Assembly: GCA_030278955.1 (NCBI GenBank)
Contig: JAOANR010000010.1
Coordinates: forward strand, 28,584,174 to 28,648,173
Direction: 5' to 3'
Length of the DNA stretch: 64,000 bases
Source: Hygrophila difformis
Taxonomy: Eukaryota > Streptophyta > Magnoliopsida > Lamiales > Acanthaceae
This document shows positions 1 to 12,289 of the stretch, piece by piece. Both the position numbers and the translations under genes were made by a program. The stretch's first letter is position 1, and every line of letters starts with the position of its first letter. The notes under the pieces were generated by a model that saw nothing but the letters and a program-made list of their open reading frames with translations, did not search any database and was not told the DNA's origin.

Positions 1-378
1 TAACATTTAAAGATTAACCTATTCAATGATCGATGGAAAATATTAAAATATCCTTAATTTCGTATTTTATCTATTTGTTTATTTATTTTTATTTAATTAA
101 CTGATTATTATTAATTAATATTTATTATTATTTATTATTTAATTAGTTATTTATTATTATTTTTTAATGATATTTTTTATCCTTCTTTTCTAGTGGTTAT
201 GTGTATTGTATATTTTCATCGAACAATCTAGTATATGAAAAGTGACAGACTGGTATTGTAGTAAATATTCTGTTGTGTTTATGTTATGGATTTTATTTAT
301 GATCTTATGCAGAGAACGTAAATAATCAAAATATATGCCATGATCATTCACAGTATTTATCATTCAAAGTAAAATTTC
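1..378. other. AT-rich unassigned flank
   Basis: This stretch is strongly AT-rich, with runs of TTATTA-type simple sequence around 100-180. I see no coding potential, structural RNA or transposon border in it. It is the left flank of the LTR element that starts at 384 and carries that element's 5-bp target duplication at 379-383. Confidence 0.6.
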
Positions 379-383
379 AGGGT

Positions 384-3287
384 TGTAACACCCCGCTTTT
401 TGGTCACCCAGGTCGGGGTGTCACCGCCACACCTCCCTAGCAAGACACGGTTTCTCCGAGCTCACTAAAGAGATGCAAGGCTATGGTTTTTCAGAATTTA
501 AAATATTCAAACAGCCCATTCATATATAATTTAAAATAATACATCAAAGTTGCAGCGGAAAATAATATTTACATAAGTATAATGCAGTGGAATTTAAATA
601 TAGCCATCACAGCCAGAATACGGGTTAAACAGGCCCGTTCATGCAAGATCTAGTCTAATACAAAAAAAAAATTCAAATAATATATCATCCCAAGCTTCCC
701 GTGTATGCATATGACGATGCATAATTCTCAACTCTGGAAGGAAAGAAATAAAAATGGTTTTGGTCAGCACTACGTGCTGAGTAAGTTAACACGTACAAGA
801 TTATGAGGTTTCAAAGCCTTTATTTAAATTTAATGAAAACGTGTGCATAATTTAAACAATTCATGTAATCGCATAATTTAGAAGACATGGATTCATAAGA
901 TCATCAATATAGCTTGCAACGTAATTAAATAAGTTGCCATAAATTTAAAAACACAAATTATCAAGGACTTAGTTGGATTCCTTTATCGATGTCTCGTTTC
1001 GATTCTTTTACAGATCACCACCGCTAGGGCTCTTATATCCGCCAGCCTTACGCCTGGGCTCTTATGTCCACAGGTATCATGGTCAATACAGATCTTTTAA
1101 TTAGAGTTAATCCGTCCGCTAGCCATACGATCAGTGTTTCGCTAGGGCTCTTACGTCAACCTAGACATACACTTGGGCTCTTATGTCCCAAGCCGCAGAG
1201 AACATTGACAGTATCTAGCTTAGTCATAACCCGCAATATTTTAATCTTCTTGTTTCGTGTATCGTATTTCAAAGTATTTCTATCCGTTTCAACTTCAAAG
1301 GTTAATTTCACCGTTTCCACAAGATTTCAAGTTTTGACTCGGTCAACCATAGTTTACTCTAAAAATTGTCTAAAATCAGATTTAATTGCAAAAATTCCGA
1401 AATTTCACGAATGACTCCAGAACGTCGAGATCTACAACTTTCGTGTTTTATCTATTTCAATCCGAGATACCGAAATAGGTCAAAAACACTAATTTCCACA
1501 GAAGTACTGTTCTATCCGAATTTCATATAACTCAGTTTAAAGATTTCGAATTATACCATAGCAATTCAACTCCAAATTTGATGAAACTTTGCAGAGATCA
1601 TCTTAAGACAATTATCTACAACTTTCATGTTCGGCTAAAGATCTAATTCGGCCTAGAACCCTAGTCAAAAACGTCAACAAGTTCGAATCTATGTTCTGTC
1701 CAGTTTTCGAGATCCGATTTTAAACCAGTTCGGTTTGGAGTAGATTTCATATATCAAATCATCAAGAAAGATTCTGAAATTTTACGGAGATATTTATAAC
1801 GTATAGATCTACAACTCTTGTGTTCAACGCCAAGCCTAGATCGGTCTAGATCTAAGGTAGAAATCACCAACAAGTTCGAATAAAGAATCTATCATCGTTT
1901 CAAGATCTAAATCTAAAGCAGGCTCGTTTACGATCAGTTTCAGATATCAAAACACGATGAAAAATTATGAAATTTTTACAGGAGCTAGATCAGTGTCTTA
2001 GGAATGTTTTTCGTGTTTTAAGTTTTCTCGTTTGAACGCTTTAAGGGGTTCGAATAAATTCAACAAACACGCTGCGCCGGTGTAGACAGATTTTAGATAG
2101 GGTTCCATTACATCTATATGTTCGAATCTTTTAACAACCCAAAACCAAAGTAAGCGTTAACTTACAGATCTATGGATGTCTCGGCTCGATGATTCGGAGG
2201 CGTGGCTTCCACGTTCTTCGTTCTCCCTCCGAGATCCTTCGTTTTTCCTCAACGCGTCCGGATCGGGGTTTAGAATAGGAAAGAGGTTTAATTAGGATTC
2301 GTTTTCGAATCTTGAATGGAAAAGAATGGACAAGAATGGTTCGAATCTTACCCCGATGATCGAAGACTCCTAATTTTCGTCCAAGTCAGTCCCTTGATTC
2401 GGTTTTGTGCCTCCGACGACTTCGGAATTAGGGTTTTGTGTGTAGAGAGATTTCGTAGGGTTTTGTAAAGATGTTCGGGGCTCCCAAGGGGGTTTATTTA
2501 TAGACAACTAAGACCTAGGGCGTCCAAGATTTGACCCTAAAAGTCTAGAGTCGAAGATGTTCAACCGAAAGTCGAAAAATCCGCGTTCGGGCGAGAAAAT
2601 CGCGGAACGGCCGCAACTGCCAAGTGGCGCGCTCTTGGCGCGGTGAACCCCTAAAGACCGCACGGCGACCGCGCCGTCCTGGCCTGGACTTCGGTCTGGG
2701 CCGGGTCGTGCGATCCGTCGGGCGTTTCCTCCTCTCTTTCGGACTTCTATCCCTCTATGTTCCCGGATTCGGATTTCCGGGGTATCTTCGGGCTCCAATT
2801 TCCTATCTTAATTTTATTCGGATCTAAATTTATATTTGGACTCGAGTTATTGAGTCTATCAGTGTCGGGTCCCCGTGTACCCATTTATTCGATTAAATTG
2901 TCTTCGACTTCCCGGGTTCTCGGAATTTTGTTTCCTTTTTAATTTAAATTCCATTTCTCATTTCCTCTACATTTATTTCTGTATTTATTATATTTATTAT
3001 TTTTTTTTATTGTATTTATTTTATGTTGGAAAATTTCCGGGTATTACAGTCTACCCTCCTTAAGAATCAACTTTGTCCTCGAAGTTGTGTTTCGGCTTTT
3101 CTCGTGCTAAGGTCTTTTGTTTGTTTTATTGTTTTGTGACTGAACTTAGAATTAAGACTTCTAAGCTGCCTACGTACCCGATGAAGGGATCAAGCCATGA
3201 CGTAGTTCAAAACAACTTGAATTTGTTTATTTATTTATTCGGAATACATATTGTCAAAAATAAATGTCTATCTTACGGGGTATTACA
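384..3287 (-). repeat. LTR (3' LTR in element sense), 2904 bp
   Basis: This repeat matches 4147-7048 nearly base for base apart from scattered substitutions and small indels. Near 2620-2680 it has a GC-rich block of GCGCG-type words. At 1020-1190 it has four imperfect copies of a word close to GGGCTCTTATGTC. In element sense this copy lies downstream of the interior, so it is the 3' LTR. Confidence 0.93.
1020..1190. repeat. Short imperfect array inside the LTR
   Basis: Four copies of a word near GGGCTCTTATGTC occur at about 1027, 1053, 1144 and 1173, with uneven spacing. The same array recurs at +3763 in the other LTR. At the matching place in the related LTR at 46,513-49,542 there is a different array (47,190-47,455), so this LTR position seems prone to holding tandem sequence. 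Confidence 0.7.
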
Positions 3288-4146
3288 TCCTCTCCCCCTT
3301 AGGACTTCAGTTATGTCCTCATAACTGCCTACTTATTATTCTCAAAAAGGTTCGGGTCAAGGTTTTAATGAGCAGTGCGTTTGAAATGGATTTGTTGTTT
3401 GGGAATCCAACAAATTTTTTGGAATAGTGTTTTAATAAAAACTTGTTTTTTTATTGTCTCCACATAAGGAAGTTTTCCAATTCGTACTAGGATAGGAATG
3501 ACTAAGGCCAAGATTTGTTATGCTTAGGTGAGCGCATAGATGAATGAGATCTAGAACTACGGCAAGATCAGTCTCTAGTGAGCGTTTCTAATTCGATGTC
3601 AAGCGTCTAAATGATCTAGTGCAAGCAAAAGATCTAAGTTAGAACATATCGCTTCTAGGTTCTCTAAGGTATAGAAAAAAAATGTGGTATGCACATGCAG
3701 ATGATGATTTCCCCCCAAAAATAATTCATGCACTATATATTTTTTTTTCCATGGGTTTTAAAATAGAAATTCATTTCCATGGAAATAATGCTTTAAAAAA
3801 TTTAAAAATAATAGTTAAAATTCTTGGACCTCTATATTGGGTCAAAATAATTATCATTTGGGCTCAAAAATAATTTGGGCTAGGACACTTTCAAAATAAT
3901 AATTTGGCTTCAATAATAATTCAAAAATAATAATGGTTTAAAAATAATAGTTTAAAAATAATAATAATAATAATAGGTTTAAAAATACTAATTTAAAAAT
4001 AAGCCGGGCTCTGATACCACTTTGGTATCAGATATTTTCTTTAAAATAAATAGCTTTAAAATAGTCTGGGCTCTGATACCAACTTGGTATCAGATATTTT
4101 CTTTCAAATAAATAGCTTTAAAATATTCTGGTCTCTGATACCACTT
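3288..4146 (-). other. Non-coding interior of the LTR element
   Basis: The interior is 859 bp, AT-rich, and has no ORF resembling gag or pol. It begins (element sense) with the primer-site array at 4007-4143, then runs through simple AAAATAATA-type sequence, and ends in the polypurine tract at 3288-3300. The text near 3288-3330 and 3540-3680 resembles the interior ends of the 46.5-51.6 kb relative (49,543-49,580 and 51,050-51,180), so this looks like an internally deleted derivative. Confidence 0.85.
4007..4143 (-). repeat. Triplicated primer-binding site (tRNA-iMet)
   Basis: The complement of TGGTATCAGAGCC, the usual initiator tRNA-Met primer site, occurs at 4007-4019 and 4069-4081. A slightly changed third copy (TGGTATCAGAGAC) at 4131-4143 sits 3 bp inside the LTR. 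The spacing is exactly 62 bp. Beside the first two copies lies an inverted partner, so TCTGATACCA and TGGTATCAGA face each other across 3-4 bases and could pair. Only the copy next to the LTR is in the standard position. Confidence 0.9.
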
Positions 4147-7048
4147 TGTAACACCCCGCTTTTTGGTCACCCAGGTCGGGGTGTCACCGCCACACCTCCC
4201 TAGCAAGACACGGTTTCTCCGAGCTCACTAAAGAGATGCAAGGCTATGGTTTTTCAGAATTTAAAATATTCAAACAGCCCATTCATATATAATTTAAAAT
4301 AATACATCAAAGTTGCAGCGGAAAATAATATTTACATAAGTATAATGCAGCGGAATTTAAATATAGCCAACACGGCCAGAATACGGGTTAAACAGGCCCG
4401 TTCATGCAAGATCTAGTCTAATACAAAAAAAAATTCAAAATAATATATCATCCCAAGCTTCCCGTGTATACATATGACGATGCATAATTCTCAACTCTGG
4501 AAGGAAAGAAATAAAAATGGTTTTGGTCAGCACTACGTGCTGAGTAAGTTAACACGTACAAGATTATGAGGTTTCAAAGCCTTTATTTAAATTTAATGAA
4601 AACTTGTGCATAATTTAAACAATTCATGTAATCGCATAATTTAGAAGACATGGATTCATAAGATCATCAATATAGCTTGCAACGTAATTAAATAAGTTGC
4701 CATAAATTTAAAAACACAAATTATCAAGGACTTAGTTGGATTCCTTTATCGATGTCTCGTTTCGATTCTTTTACAGATCACCACCGCTAGGGCTCTTATG
4801 TCCGCCAGCCTTACGCCTGGGCTCTTATGTCCACAGGTATCATGGTCAATACAGATCTTTTAATTAGAGTTAATCCGTCCGCTAGCCATACGATCAGTGT
4901 TTCGCTAGGGCTCTTACGTCAACCTAGACATACACTTGGGCTCTTATGTCCCAAGCCGCAGAGAACATTGACAGTATCTAGCTTAGTCATAACCCGCAAT
5001 ATTTTAATCTTCTTGTTTCGTGTATCGTATTTCAAAGTATTTTTATCCGTTTCAACTTCAAAGGTTAATTTCACCGTTTCCACAAGATTTCAAGTTTTGA
5101 CTCGGTCAACCACAGTTTACTCTAAAAATTGTCTAAAATCAGATTTAATTTCAAAAATTCAGAAATTTCACGACTGACTCCAGAACGTCGAGATCTACAA
5201 CTTTTGTGTTTAACTTTTTCAATCCGAGATACCGAAATAGGTCAAAAACACTAATTTCCACAGAAGTACTGTTCTGTCCGAATTTCATATAACTCAGTTT
5301 AAAGATTTCGAATTATACCATAGCAATTCAACTCCAAATTTGATGAAACTTTGCAGAGATCATCTTAAGACAATTATCTACAACTTTCATGTTCGGCTAA
5401 AGATCTAATTCGGCCTAGAACCCTAGTCAAAAACGTCAACAAGTTCGAATCTATGTTCTGTCCAGTTTTCGAGATCCGATTTTAAACCAGTTCGGTTTGG
5501 AGTAGATTTCATATATCAAATCATCACGAAAGATTCTGAAATTTTACGGAGATATTCATAACGTATAGATCTACAACTCTTATGTTCAACGCCAAGCCTA
5601 GATCGGTCTATATCTAAGGTAGAAATCACCAACAAGTTCGAATAAAGAATCTATCATCGTTTCAAGATCTAAATCTAAAGCAGGCTCGTTTACGATCAGT
5701 TTCGGATATCAAAACACGATGAAAAATTATGAAATTTTTACAGGAGCTAGATCAGTGTCTTAGAAATGTTTTTCGTGTTTTAAGTTTTCTCGTTTGAATG
5801 CTTTAAGGGGTTCGAATAAATTCAACAAACACGCTGCGCCGGTGTAGACAGATTTTAGATAGGGTTCCATTACATCTATATGTTCGAATCTTTTAACAAC
5901 CCAAAACCAAAGTAAGCGTTAACTTACAGATCTATGGATGTCTCGGCTCGATGATTCGGAGGCGTGGCTTCCACGTTCTTCGTTCTCCCTCCGAGATCCT
6001 TCGTTTTTCCTCAACGCGTCCGGATCGGGGTTTAGAATAGGAAAGAGGTTTAATTAGGATTCGTTTTCGAATCTTGAATGGAAAAGAATGGACAAGAATG
6101 GTTCGAATCTTACCCCGATGATCGAAGACTCCTAATTTTCGTCCAAGTCAGTCCCTTGATTCGGTTTTGTGCCTCCGACGATTCCGGAATTAGGGTTTTG
6201 TGTGTAGAGAGATTTCGTAGGGTTTTGTAAAGATGTTCGGGGCTCCCAAGGGGGTTTATTTATAGACAACTAAGACCTAGGGCGTCCAAGATCTGACCCT
6301 AAAAGTCTAGAGTCGAAGATGTTCAACCGAAAGTCGAAAAATCCGCGTTCGGGCGAGAAAATCGCGGAACGGCCGCAACTGCCAAGTGGCGCGCTCTTGG
6401 CGCGGTGAACCCCTAAAGACCGCGCGGCGACCGCGCCGTCCTGGCCTGGACTTCGGTCTGGGCCAGGTCGTGCGATCCGTCGGGCGTTTCCTCCTCTCTT
6501 TCGGACTTCTATCCCTCTATGTTCCCGGATTCGGATTTCCGGGGTATCTTCGGGCTCCGATTTCCTATCTTAATTTTATTCGGATCTAAATTTATATTTG
6601 GACTCGAGTTATCGAGTCTATCGGTGTCGGGTCCCCGTGTACCCATTTATTCGATTAAATTGTCTTCGACTTCCCGGGTTCTCGGAATTTTGTTTCCTTT
6701 TTAATTTAAATTCCATTTCTCATTTCCTCTACATTTATTTCTGTATTTATTATATTTATTATTTTTTTTATTGTATTTATTTTATGTTGGAAAATTTCCG
6801 GGTATTACAGTCTACCCTCCTTAAGAATCAACTCCGTCCTCGAAGTTGTGTTTCGGCTTTTCTCGTGCTAAGGTCTTTTGTTTGTTTTATTGTTTTGTGA
6901 CTGAACTTAGAATTAAGACTTCTAAGCTGCCTACGTACCCGATGAAGGGATCAAGCCATGACGTAGTTCAAAACAACTTGAATTTGTTTATTTATTTATT
7001 CGGAATACATATTGTCAAAAATAAATGTCTATCTTACGGGGTATTACA
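4147..7048 (-). repeat. LTR (5' LTR in element sense), 2902 bp
   Basis: This is the partner of 384-3287 with the same termini. The primer site lies immediately inside it, which makes it the 5' LTR in element sense, and the right-hand target duplication AGGGT follows at 7049-7053. Both LTRs are full length, so this is not a solo or truncated copy. Confidence 0.93.
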
Positions 7049-7445
7049 AGGGTCTACCTCGCTTCCATAGTATAAGCTTTGTGGTTGAAACTTCTGATCA
7101 AGTCCTTCAACGAGAAACATTCTTTCCTCGTCTGCTATCATTCTTTCAGGCCTCCTGCCTTACTCCGGTATGCATGACCTCTCGGAAATCACTGTATCGA
7201 TGACATGACTCTCAACATATGTTTCATTCACTCACATATATTCAGAATTTTGGTAGACTTTAGAAAAATATACTCGAAGATATTTACTGGAATGATCAGG
7301 CTATTGTACTTAGGCGATCATCTTTTTATTGAAAGCATTAAAATCACTCATAGTTTTACATGAAAGAGAGAACTAGAAGATTACAAAGAAATGCAAAAGA
7401 AAGAGTATTCTGATGGGTATCTTCACTTTCGCCTTCTTCATAGGT

Positions 7446-7790
7446 TGAGCCTCCTTTTATAGCCAAAGTCCTGAAGATTGAATGGCTTTGAGCTGAGCTA
7501 CGTGGCTTGATCTTCTCCCTTCATTTCTTCTCCATTATTGATGTTCGATGGCTGTCTCTTTCATCTTTAATCATGCATTTTGAGCTGTTCTGCATCTTGA
7601 TCTGTTTTTTTTGCAATAATTCATTCTGTAGCTGTCATCCATTATAGTCTTCAATAATTCACTTCTTTATTTGTTGATTCCTTTGTCTTCTTATTCCTCT
7701 ACGTCATGGCTTGCGTCTTGCATTATTTTTCTCCTAGTGCTACATGAGTCCTTCGTGTATTCGATCTTATCGTCACTCCTTTCGTCACTT
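7446..7790 (-). promoter_or_regulatory. Pararetroviral promoter: as-1-like element and TATA box
   Basis: On the minus strand a TATAAAAG box lies at about 7462-7453. A pair of TGACG motifs 7 bp apart (TGACGAAAGGAGTGACG, 7787-7771) matches the layout of the as-1 element of the CaMV 35S promoter, and another TGACGT lies near 7706. The set sits downstream of the last viral ORF, where a pregenomic RNA promoter belongs. The distance from as-1 to TATA (about 310 bp) is longer than in 35S. Confidence 0.6.
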
Positions 7791-8783
7791 CATGGTCTCT
7801 TTCCGAATAAATGTTCTTGTCTTTAGACTGGTAGTTGATTTTTCTACAGCTTTCTTCCAGATACTCTTGACTTCTTTTGAGCATTCAAAATTATATGTAT
7901 CAAATTTTTGAATTAATCCTGCTAAGTTTCCTGATTTGAATCCTGGAGTGTTCAATTGTTCAATCATTATGACTTCTTCATTTCCAAAAAAGATTCATGC
8001 TCCTTGGTTGTATAGTCTTTTCATTTGTTCATGGACAGCACGTATTCCCATTGCTCTTTTGAAGTGGATGTATTTGTCATTGAAGATTTCTGTTTTGGGG
8101 GTTACATAGTCCTGAGGATAGCTTTCTGGTTTAGTTATTTCTTCTGCAATAGCAAGATGATAGGAAGAGTATTTGACTTCTGGACTAATAGAAAATATTT
8201 TCAATTTCTGGGTTTTTGGTCTTATGTTTAAGGCTTCAATTAATACAGGTAATTTGGATATTTTGGTTTGTAAAGGGGACATGAAAATAGTTCTGATAAA
8301 GCCAAATTTAAAACAGTTAGAAACAAAGTTTGGGTCACAGCCTGGTAAAATAGTTACTTGTGGATGTAGAGATTTGGTGAATTCTGTGTAGAATGATGTT
8401 TCTTGTCTGGGTAAAGAGTATATGTAACTACTCAGGGTATGATATTCTGCTAAAAAGTTTCTTGTCTCAAGGCTAATGGGTACTGGTTGAGGAATATTGT
8501 CACAAAAATAATTCTTAGTTTCTGCAATGTTTTTCGGCGAGATCGAAGGTCTTGCATCCCCAGATTGTTTTGCTTGTTTGTCCTCTTTTGGAAGAAGATT
8601 AGCTTTCCCTTCCTGGTCTGAAACACCAGTATTAAGTTCTTCAGGGGTATAAAAGTAATCTTCCATAGTAGTTAGTAGTCCCTGCAGACATTTGTTACAT
8701 TCATATATATCGTCATTGATAGTCTTATGTTCGTCCATAAAACTCCCAACAATCAATTGTTGTTGTTTTAGTTGTCTGTCCAT
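7785..8783 (-). pseudogene. EPRV-1 transactivator/inclusion-body-like ORF
   Basis: An open frame of 262 codons starts at 8783 and stops with TGA at 7995. The same frame then continues to 7785, so the original product was near 330 residues and is split by one nonsense codon. The N-terminal part looks helical, and the middle is rich in Lys, Glu and Ser. The position after RNase H and before the promoter is that of the transactivator/viroplasmin gene (TAV) of several caulimovirids, a translation-reinitiation and inclusion-body protein. I see no motif that proves this identity, so the call rests mainly on gene order. Confidence 0.5.
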
Positions 8784-8864
8784 AGTAGACTGGAGTAGTT
8801 TTTGTAGTCGATCTATTTCGTTGTAGATGTGGTCAGTCAGACCGGCATCATCCCATTATTCATT

Positions 8865-10280
8865 GTTCTCCATATTCAGGATTCCTGCTCAAAAAATCAG
8901 CTAGATAATTTTCAGTCCCTTTAATATATTCAACAGTACAGTCGTACATTGACAAAAAAGTCTGATATCTTATTATTCTTCTATATTGGGGTTTATTTGG
9001 AACTTTATTATAAAATTAAAGGTTTTACTTGTGTATTGTCTGTTAATACTTTAAACTTTCTACTTAGTAACCAAAATGAAAATTTATCTATTGATTTAAT
9101 CACTGCAAGTAATTCTTTTTCATTTGTACTGTAGTTTATGGCTGCTCCTTGTAATGTTCCGGATGCATATCTACAAATTTCACCAGTATCAGTTTTTAAT
9201 AATCCTGCCCAATGGTAGTCCGAGCTATCGGTTTGTACTATTAAATTATCTTTTTCGTCAGGTAATCTTAACGGTGGTAATTTGGAGAATTCTTCTTTTA
9301 ATTGTTTGACAATTTCAGTATGTTGATCGTTCCATCCTATTTTATTATTTTTTCTGATCAATTTTCTTAAATCATTTGTCTTTTTTTGCTAAATTTGATA
9401 TAAATCCTTCTGCATAGTTTAGAATTCCAAGAAATCTTTGTATGTTTAATTTATTTCTAAGTTCATCGGCATTTTAACAAGTTTTATACTTATGTGTGGT
9501 TGCATTTTAATTCCAACTTTGTTTAATATTAGTCCCAAAAATTCTATTTCATCTTTAAATATTTCCGCTTTCTTTTCTGAAAAAATTAATCCATGATCTT
9601 TACAAAGTTTTGCAAATATGTCTAAATATTTTTTATGTTCTTCTATAGTATTTGAGGCTATTAGTATATCATCTACGTATACAAATATAAAATTACTAAA
9701 TGTTTTGAATGTTTTATCCATTTTTCTTTGAAATATTTGTGGTCCATTTTTTTATTCCAAACGGCATAACCTTCTATTCATAGTGTCCTTGTGGTGTACT
9801 AAAGGTTGTGTATTTTATACTTTCTGGATGCATTTTAATTTGCCAAAATCTATTTTTACAATCAAATTTTGAATAAATAGTTCTACCTCTAGCTAATCCT
9901 ATTAAATTTTCTTTGTTAGGTAGAAAATATCCATCAAATATCATGTTTTTGTTTAGTTCCTTATAGTTTATTACTAATCTTGGTTTCTTTCATATTTGTT
10001 CACTATGATTTCTAACCAAAAAAAGCCTGATATTATGTTCTGCTACAGATTCTTGAATAAGATCTGATTCTAACAATTCATTTATTTGTTTTCGGAGTTC
10101 TTCAATATCTTCTTGATTATGCATCATAGGTTGAGTTCTTATTATTATATCGTCGTTTTTCATTTTTAATTCTGCATATATTTTATTAAGATTCCATTTT
10201 TCAATTGGATTTTTCCCATAGTTTTCAGATATATATTTTATTGTTTCGTGAAGTTCATATTTATCACAATCTTATGGTTT
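8865..10280 (-). pseudogene. EPRV-1 reverse transcriptase and RNase H
   Basis: Broken frames cover the polymerase. The RT palm motif YVDDI is visible at about 9,680-9,665 (residues 14-18 of the 9721-9446 frame). RNase H motifs follow in 9361-9008: an acidic residue in QTDSSDYHW, then a conserved NEKELLAV region, then a LTDN motif. The typical C-terminal ADFLSR-like ending lies near 8,890. In EPRVs this enzyme copies pregenomic RNA and removes the template. Several frameshifts between 9,360 and 10,280 prevent expression. Confidence 0.85.
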
Positions 10281-10313
10281 TTGAATTAGCACTCGTTTTT
10301 TAATCTTGTGGAT

Positions 10314-10781
10314 TTAAAGTTTTATATAATAAGTAATTGGTTGATTTATAATTTCTCCTTTTTCACCACGTTTCTGCAGCACTCTGTATGGTTTCCTTAT
10401 CCTCGGAATAGTGATGTAGTGGTTACATGTTGATCTAAGTTGGATATTATATCTATCTACTATAAAGCTTTGAAATAAACTTGTAAAATATGTTCCTAAT
10501 AATATATCAATTGTTTTTACTGGGCTAATATATACTTCTTGTATTGTAAATATTTTATTGCCTAAAATTATCTGAACATCTTTAGCTATTTTATTAATAA
10601 TTAGACTATGTCCAGTAGCTCCATGTACTTCTATCGGTCTTTTATTTACTTCCCATTCTTTTATTAAATGTTCTTGCATTAATGTAATTTCTGCTCCTGT
10701 ATCTAAAATAAAACATGTTATATTTGTTTGTAGTATAGTTAACTCTAGATATACTGTTATTGGAAATCTAATTTCTTTCAT
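10314..10781 (-). CDS. EPRV-1 aspartic protease region
   Basis: A 155-codon frame carries the retropepsin active-site motif DTGA at residues 27-30, preceded by hydrophobic residues and followed by ITLM. A second conserved stretch with ILLGT-like sequence lies at about residues 93-97. This is the polyprotein-processing protease that precedes RT in caulimovirids. The frame is open here but separated from RT by stops, so it is a fragment of a larger polyprotein. It is probably not expressed on its own. Confidence 0.75.
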   Translation of the reverse strand: MKEIRFPITVYLELTILQTNITCFILDTGAEITLMQEHLIKEWEVNKRPIEVHGATGHSLIINKIAKDVQIILGNKIFTIQEVYISPVKTIDILLGTYFTSLFQSFIVDRYNIQLRSTCNHYITIPRIRKPYRVLQKRGEKGEIINQPITYYIKL

Positions 10782-11139
10782 ATATATGCCTTTCCTATTA
10801 CGAAAGCTTTTCCATTTTTTGTTTTTCCACTAAAAATTTCTCCTGTTATCGTAATTTGTTTAATGAGTCTAAAAACTCGTTGCCTAACAATACATGATTG
10901 GTACTACTAGATGTTCATTCTTCTTCTGCTACATAACATTTTACTTCTTCTATTAAATCCGTGCCTAGTTTTATTGGTACTAGTACTATTTCATTTACTC
11001 TTTTTACTTCTCCTTCAAAAGTAGTATATCTATATTATGTCCCTATATGCTTTGTTAATCCATTTATGCAAGTTTTTCCTATATGATTCTTACCAGCTCC
11101 AGTGTCTACTAATATATTTGGTCCTTTTGTCCAGTTTGT

Positions 11140-12143
11140 GCCATTATAATATTATATATTAATTCTTCATGTTTGGGCTTTTTGTTTACTTTTTTCGTAT
11201 GGTATATCAATACTATGTCTTGGTTGATCAAGTATTAGATTTGTTCTTGGGCTATAGTCTATACTTTTTTTGCTACTCATTGTTCTTCCTACATATGATA
11301 ATTGTGGTCTCTTATTTTCTAATGGTTTTCCAATTTCTATTGTATTTTTCTTGTCTGCAAGATCAATTATCCAATCATCTTGTAACGTTGGATTATTTAA
11401 TTCTGGTAATATTAGATCTGCTATTGTGTCTCTACATGCTTCGTGTATTTCTATTGTCTTTTTATCGTCATAAGATTTTAGTCTATTGCTATTTAGGTAG
11501 CTATAAAAAGCACTATAATGTACTGTAAATATTTTTCATTTTTCATTACATCATTCCTATGTACTTTTATGTATAAAGTTAATGTTTCGTCTATATTTTG
11601 ATCTTGTAAAGATACACAATAGTTTGGGTAACATGTAAATAATAGTTTTTGATAAATTAGGTTTCCATTAATAGTTCCTAAGTGTGAGTCTTGTGGATTT
11701 AATAATCTTGAATCATGTAGGCTTATTGTTACTGGGTATTCCACTTCTAAATAAAGATTTTATTAGAATCTTTAATCCTGCTAAATGTACGTATTGTATT
11801 TTTTCCGTTTTCTTTCTACTTAATTTTTCTAGTCCTTTATTTATTATATCTTTTGTTAAAAGGTGCAGTTTTAGGGTAGTATTAGTGTTACATACGTCTA
11901 CTGTGTTTTCTAATTCATGATATTCATGAATTACTATATTATTTTTGAGAATGTTCTTGATAGTATATTAAAGTTTGTATGTTTAAATCCATGTTTTAGA
12001 TCTAATCCATGTATTTTATTAATTTGTTCTGGACTTAAGATAGCTTTTATTGCGTATCCTATTTGTCCTTCATATTGTTCTACATATTCTATTTCTTTTG
12101 TTTCCTTTTGTTCTTCTGTGATTATTTCTTTGTTTTTATTCAT
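11140..12143 (-). pseudogene. EPRV-1 movement protein remnant
   Basis: Pieces of a 30K-superfamily movement protein are spread over two or more frames. An N-terminal 69-codon frame is at 12143-11934. Beyond it comes a stretch with a YVHLAG-like core. The frame at 11744-11493 holds the GNLIYQKLLFT and YPNYCVSLQD segments seen in caulimovirid movement proteins, and a C-terminal tail runs to about 11,140. Such proteins form tubules through plasmodesmata. The gene follows the coat region and precedes the protease. Multiple stops and frameshifts make it non-functional. Confidence 0.65.
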
Positions 12144-12289
12144 TTTCTATTTCAGAGAATCTTACTTTATATATCTCATCTTCTGATTCTAGTTCACTTA
12201 TACTTTCTAGATCTGATTCTATTTCTTTAAATATTTGTTCATCTATCATATCGTATTCTATAAATCTTGCTTGTTTTTTCCTTGGTTTT

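Larger units (their letters stand above)
384..7048 (-). mobile_element. Complete non-autonomous LTR retrotransposon (LARD-like)
   Basis: Two near-identical direct repeats (384-3287 and 4147-7048) enclose 859 bp. Each begins TGTAACACCCCG and ends CGGGGTATTACA, so the ends are short inverted repeats of the TG...CA type. The perfect 5-bp duplication AGGGT lies at 379-383 and 7049-7053. The element reads on the minus strand: an initiator tRNA-Met primer site lies just inside the right repeat, and a purine tract (AAGGGGGAGAGGA, 3288-3300) abuts the left one. No gag or pol is encoded, and the short ORFs in the repeats are chance. Long LTRs with a short non-coding interior fit large retrotransposon derivatives, mobilised in trans. 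The LTRs are related to those of the gag-bearing element at 46,513-51,590, which may represent the family from which this one was derived. Low divergence between the repeats suggests a fairly recent insertion. Confidence 0.93.

Noticed and set aside
384..7048. The two 2.9-kb copies as a segmental tandem duplication of host DNA
   Set aside because: TG...CA ends, exact AGGGT target duplication, primer site and polypurine tract show an LTR element.
1064..7203. Short ORFs inside the large LTRs (for example 116 codons at 1064 and 4827)
   Set aside because: They are repeated only because the LTR is repeated, have no family features, and lie on the antisense strand of the element.
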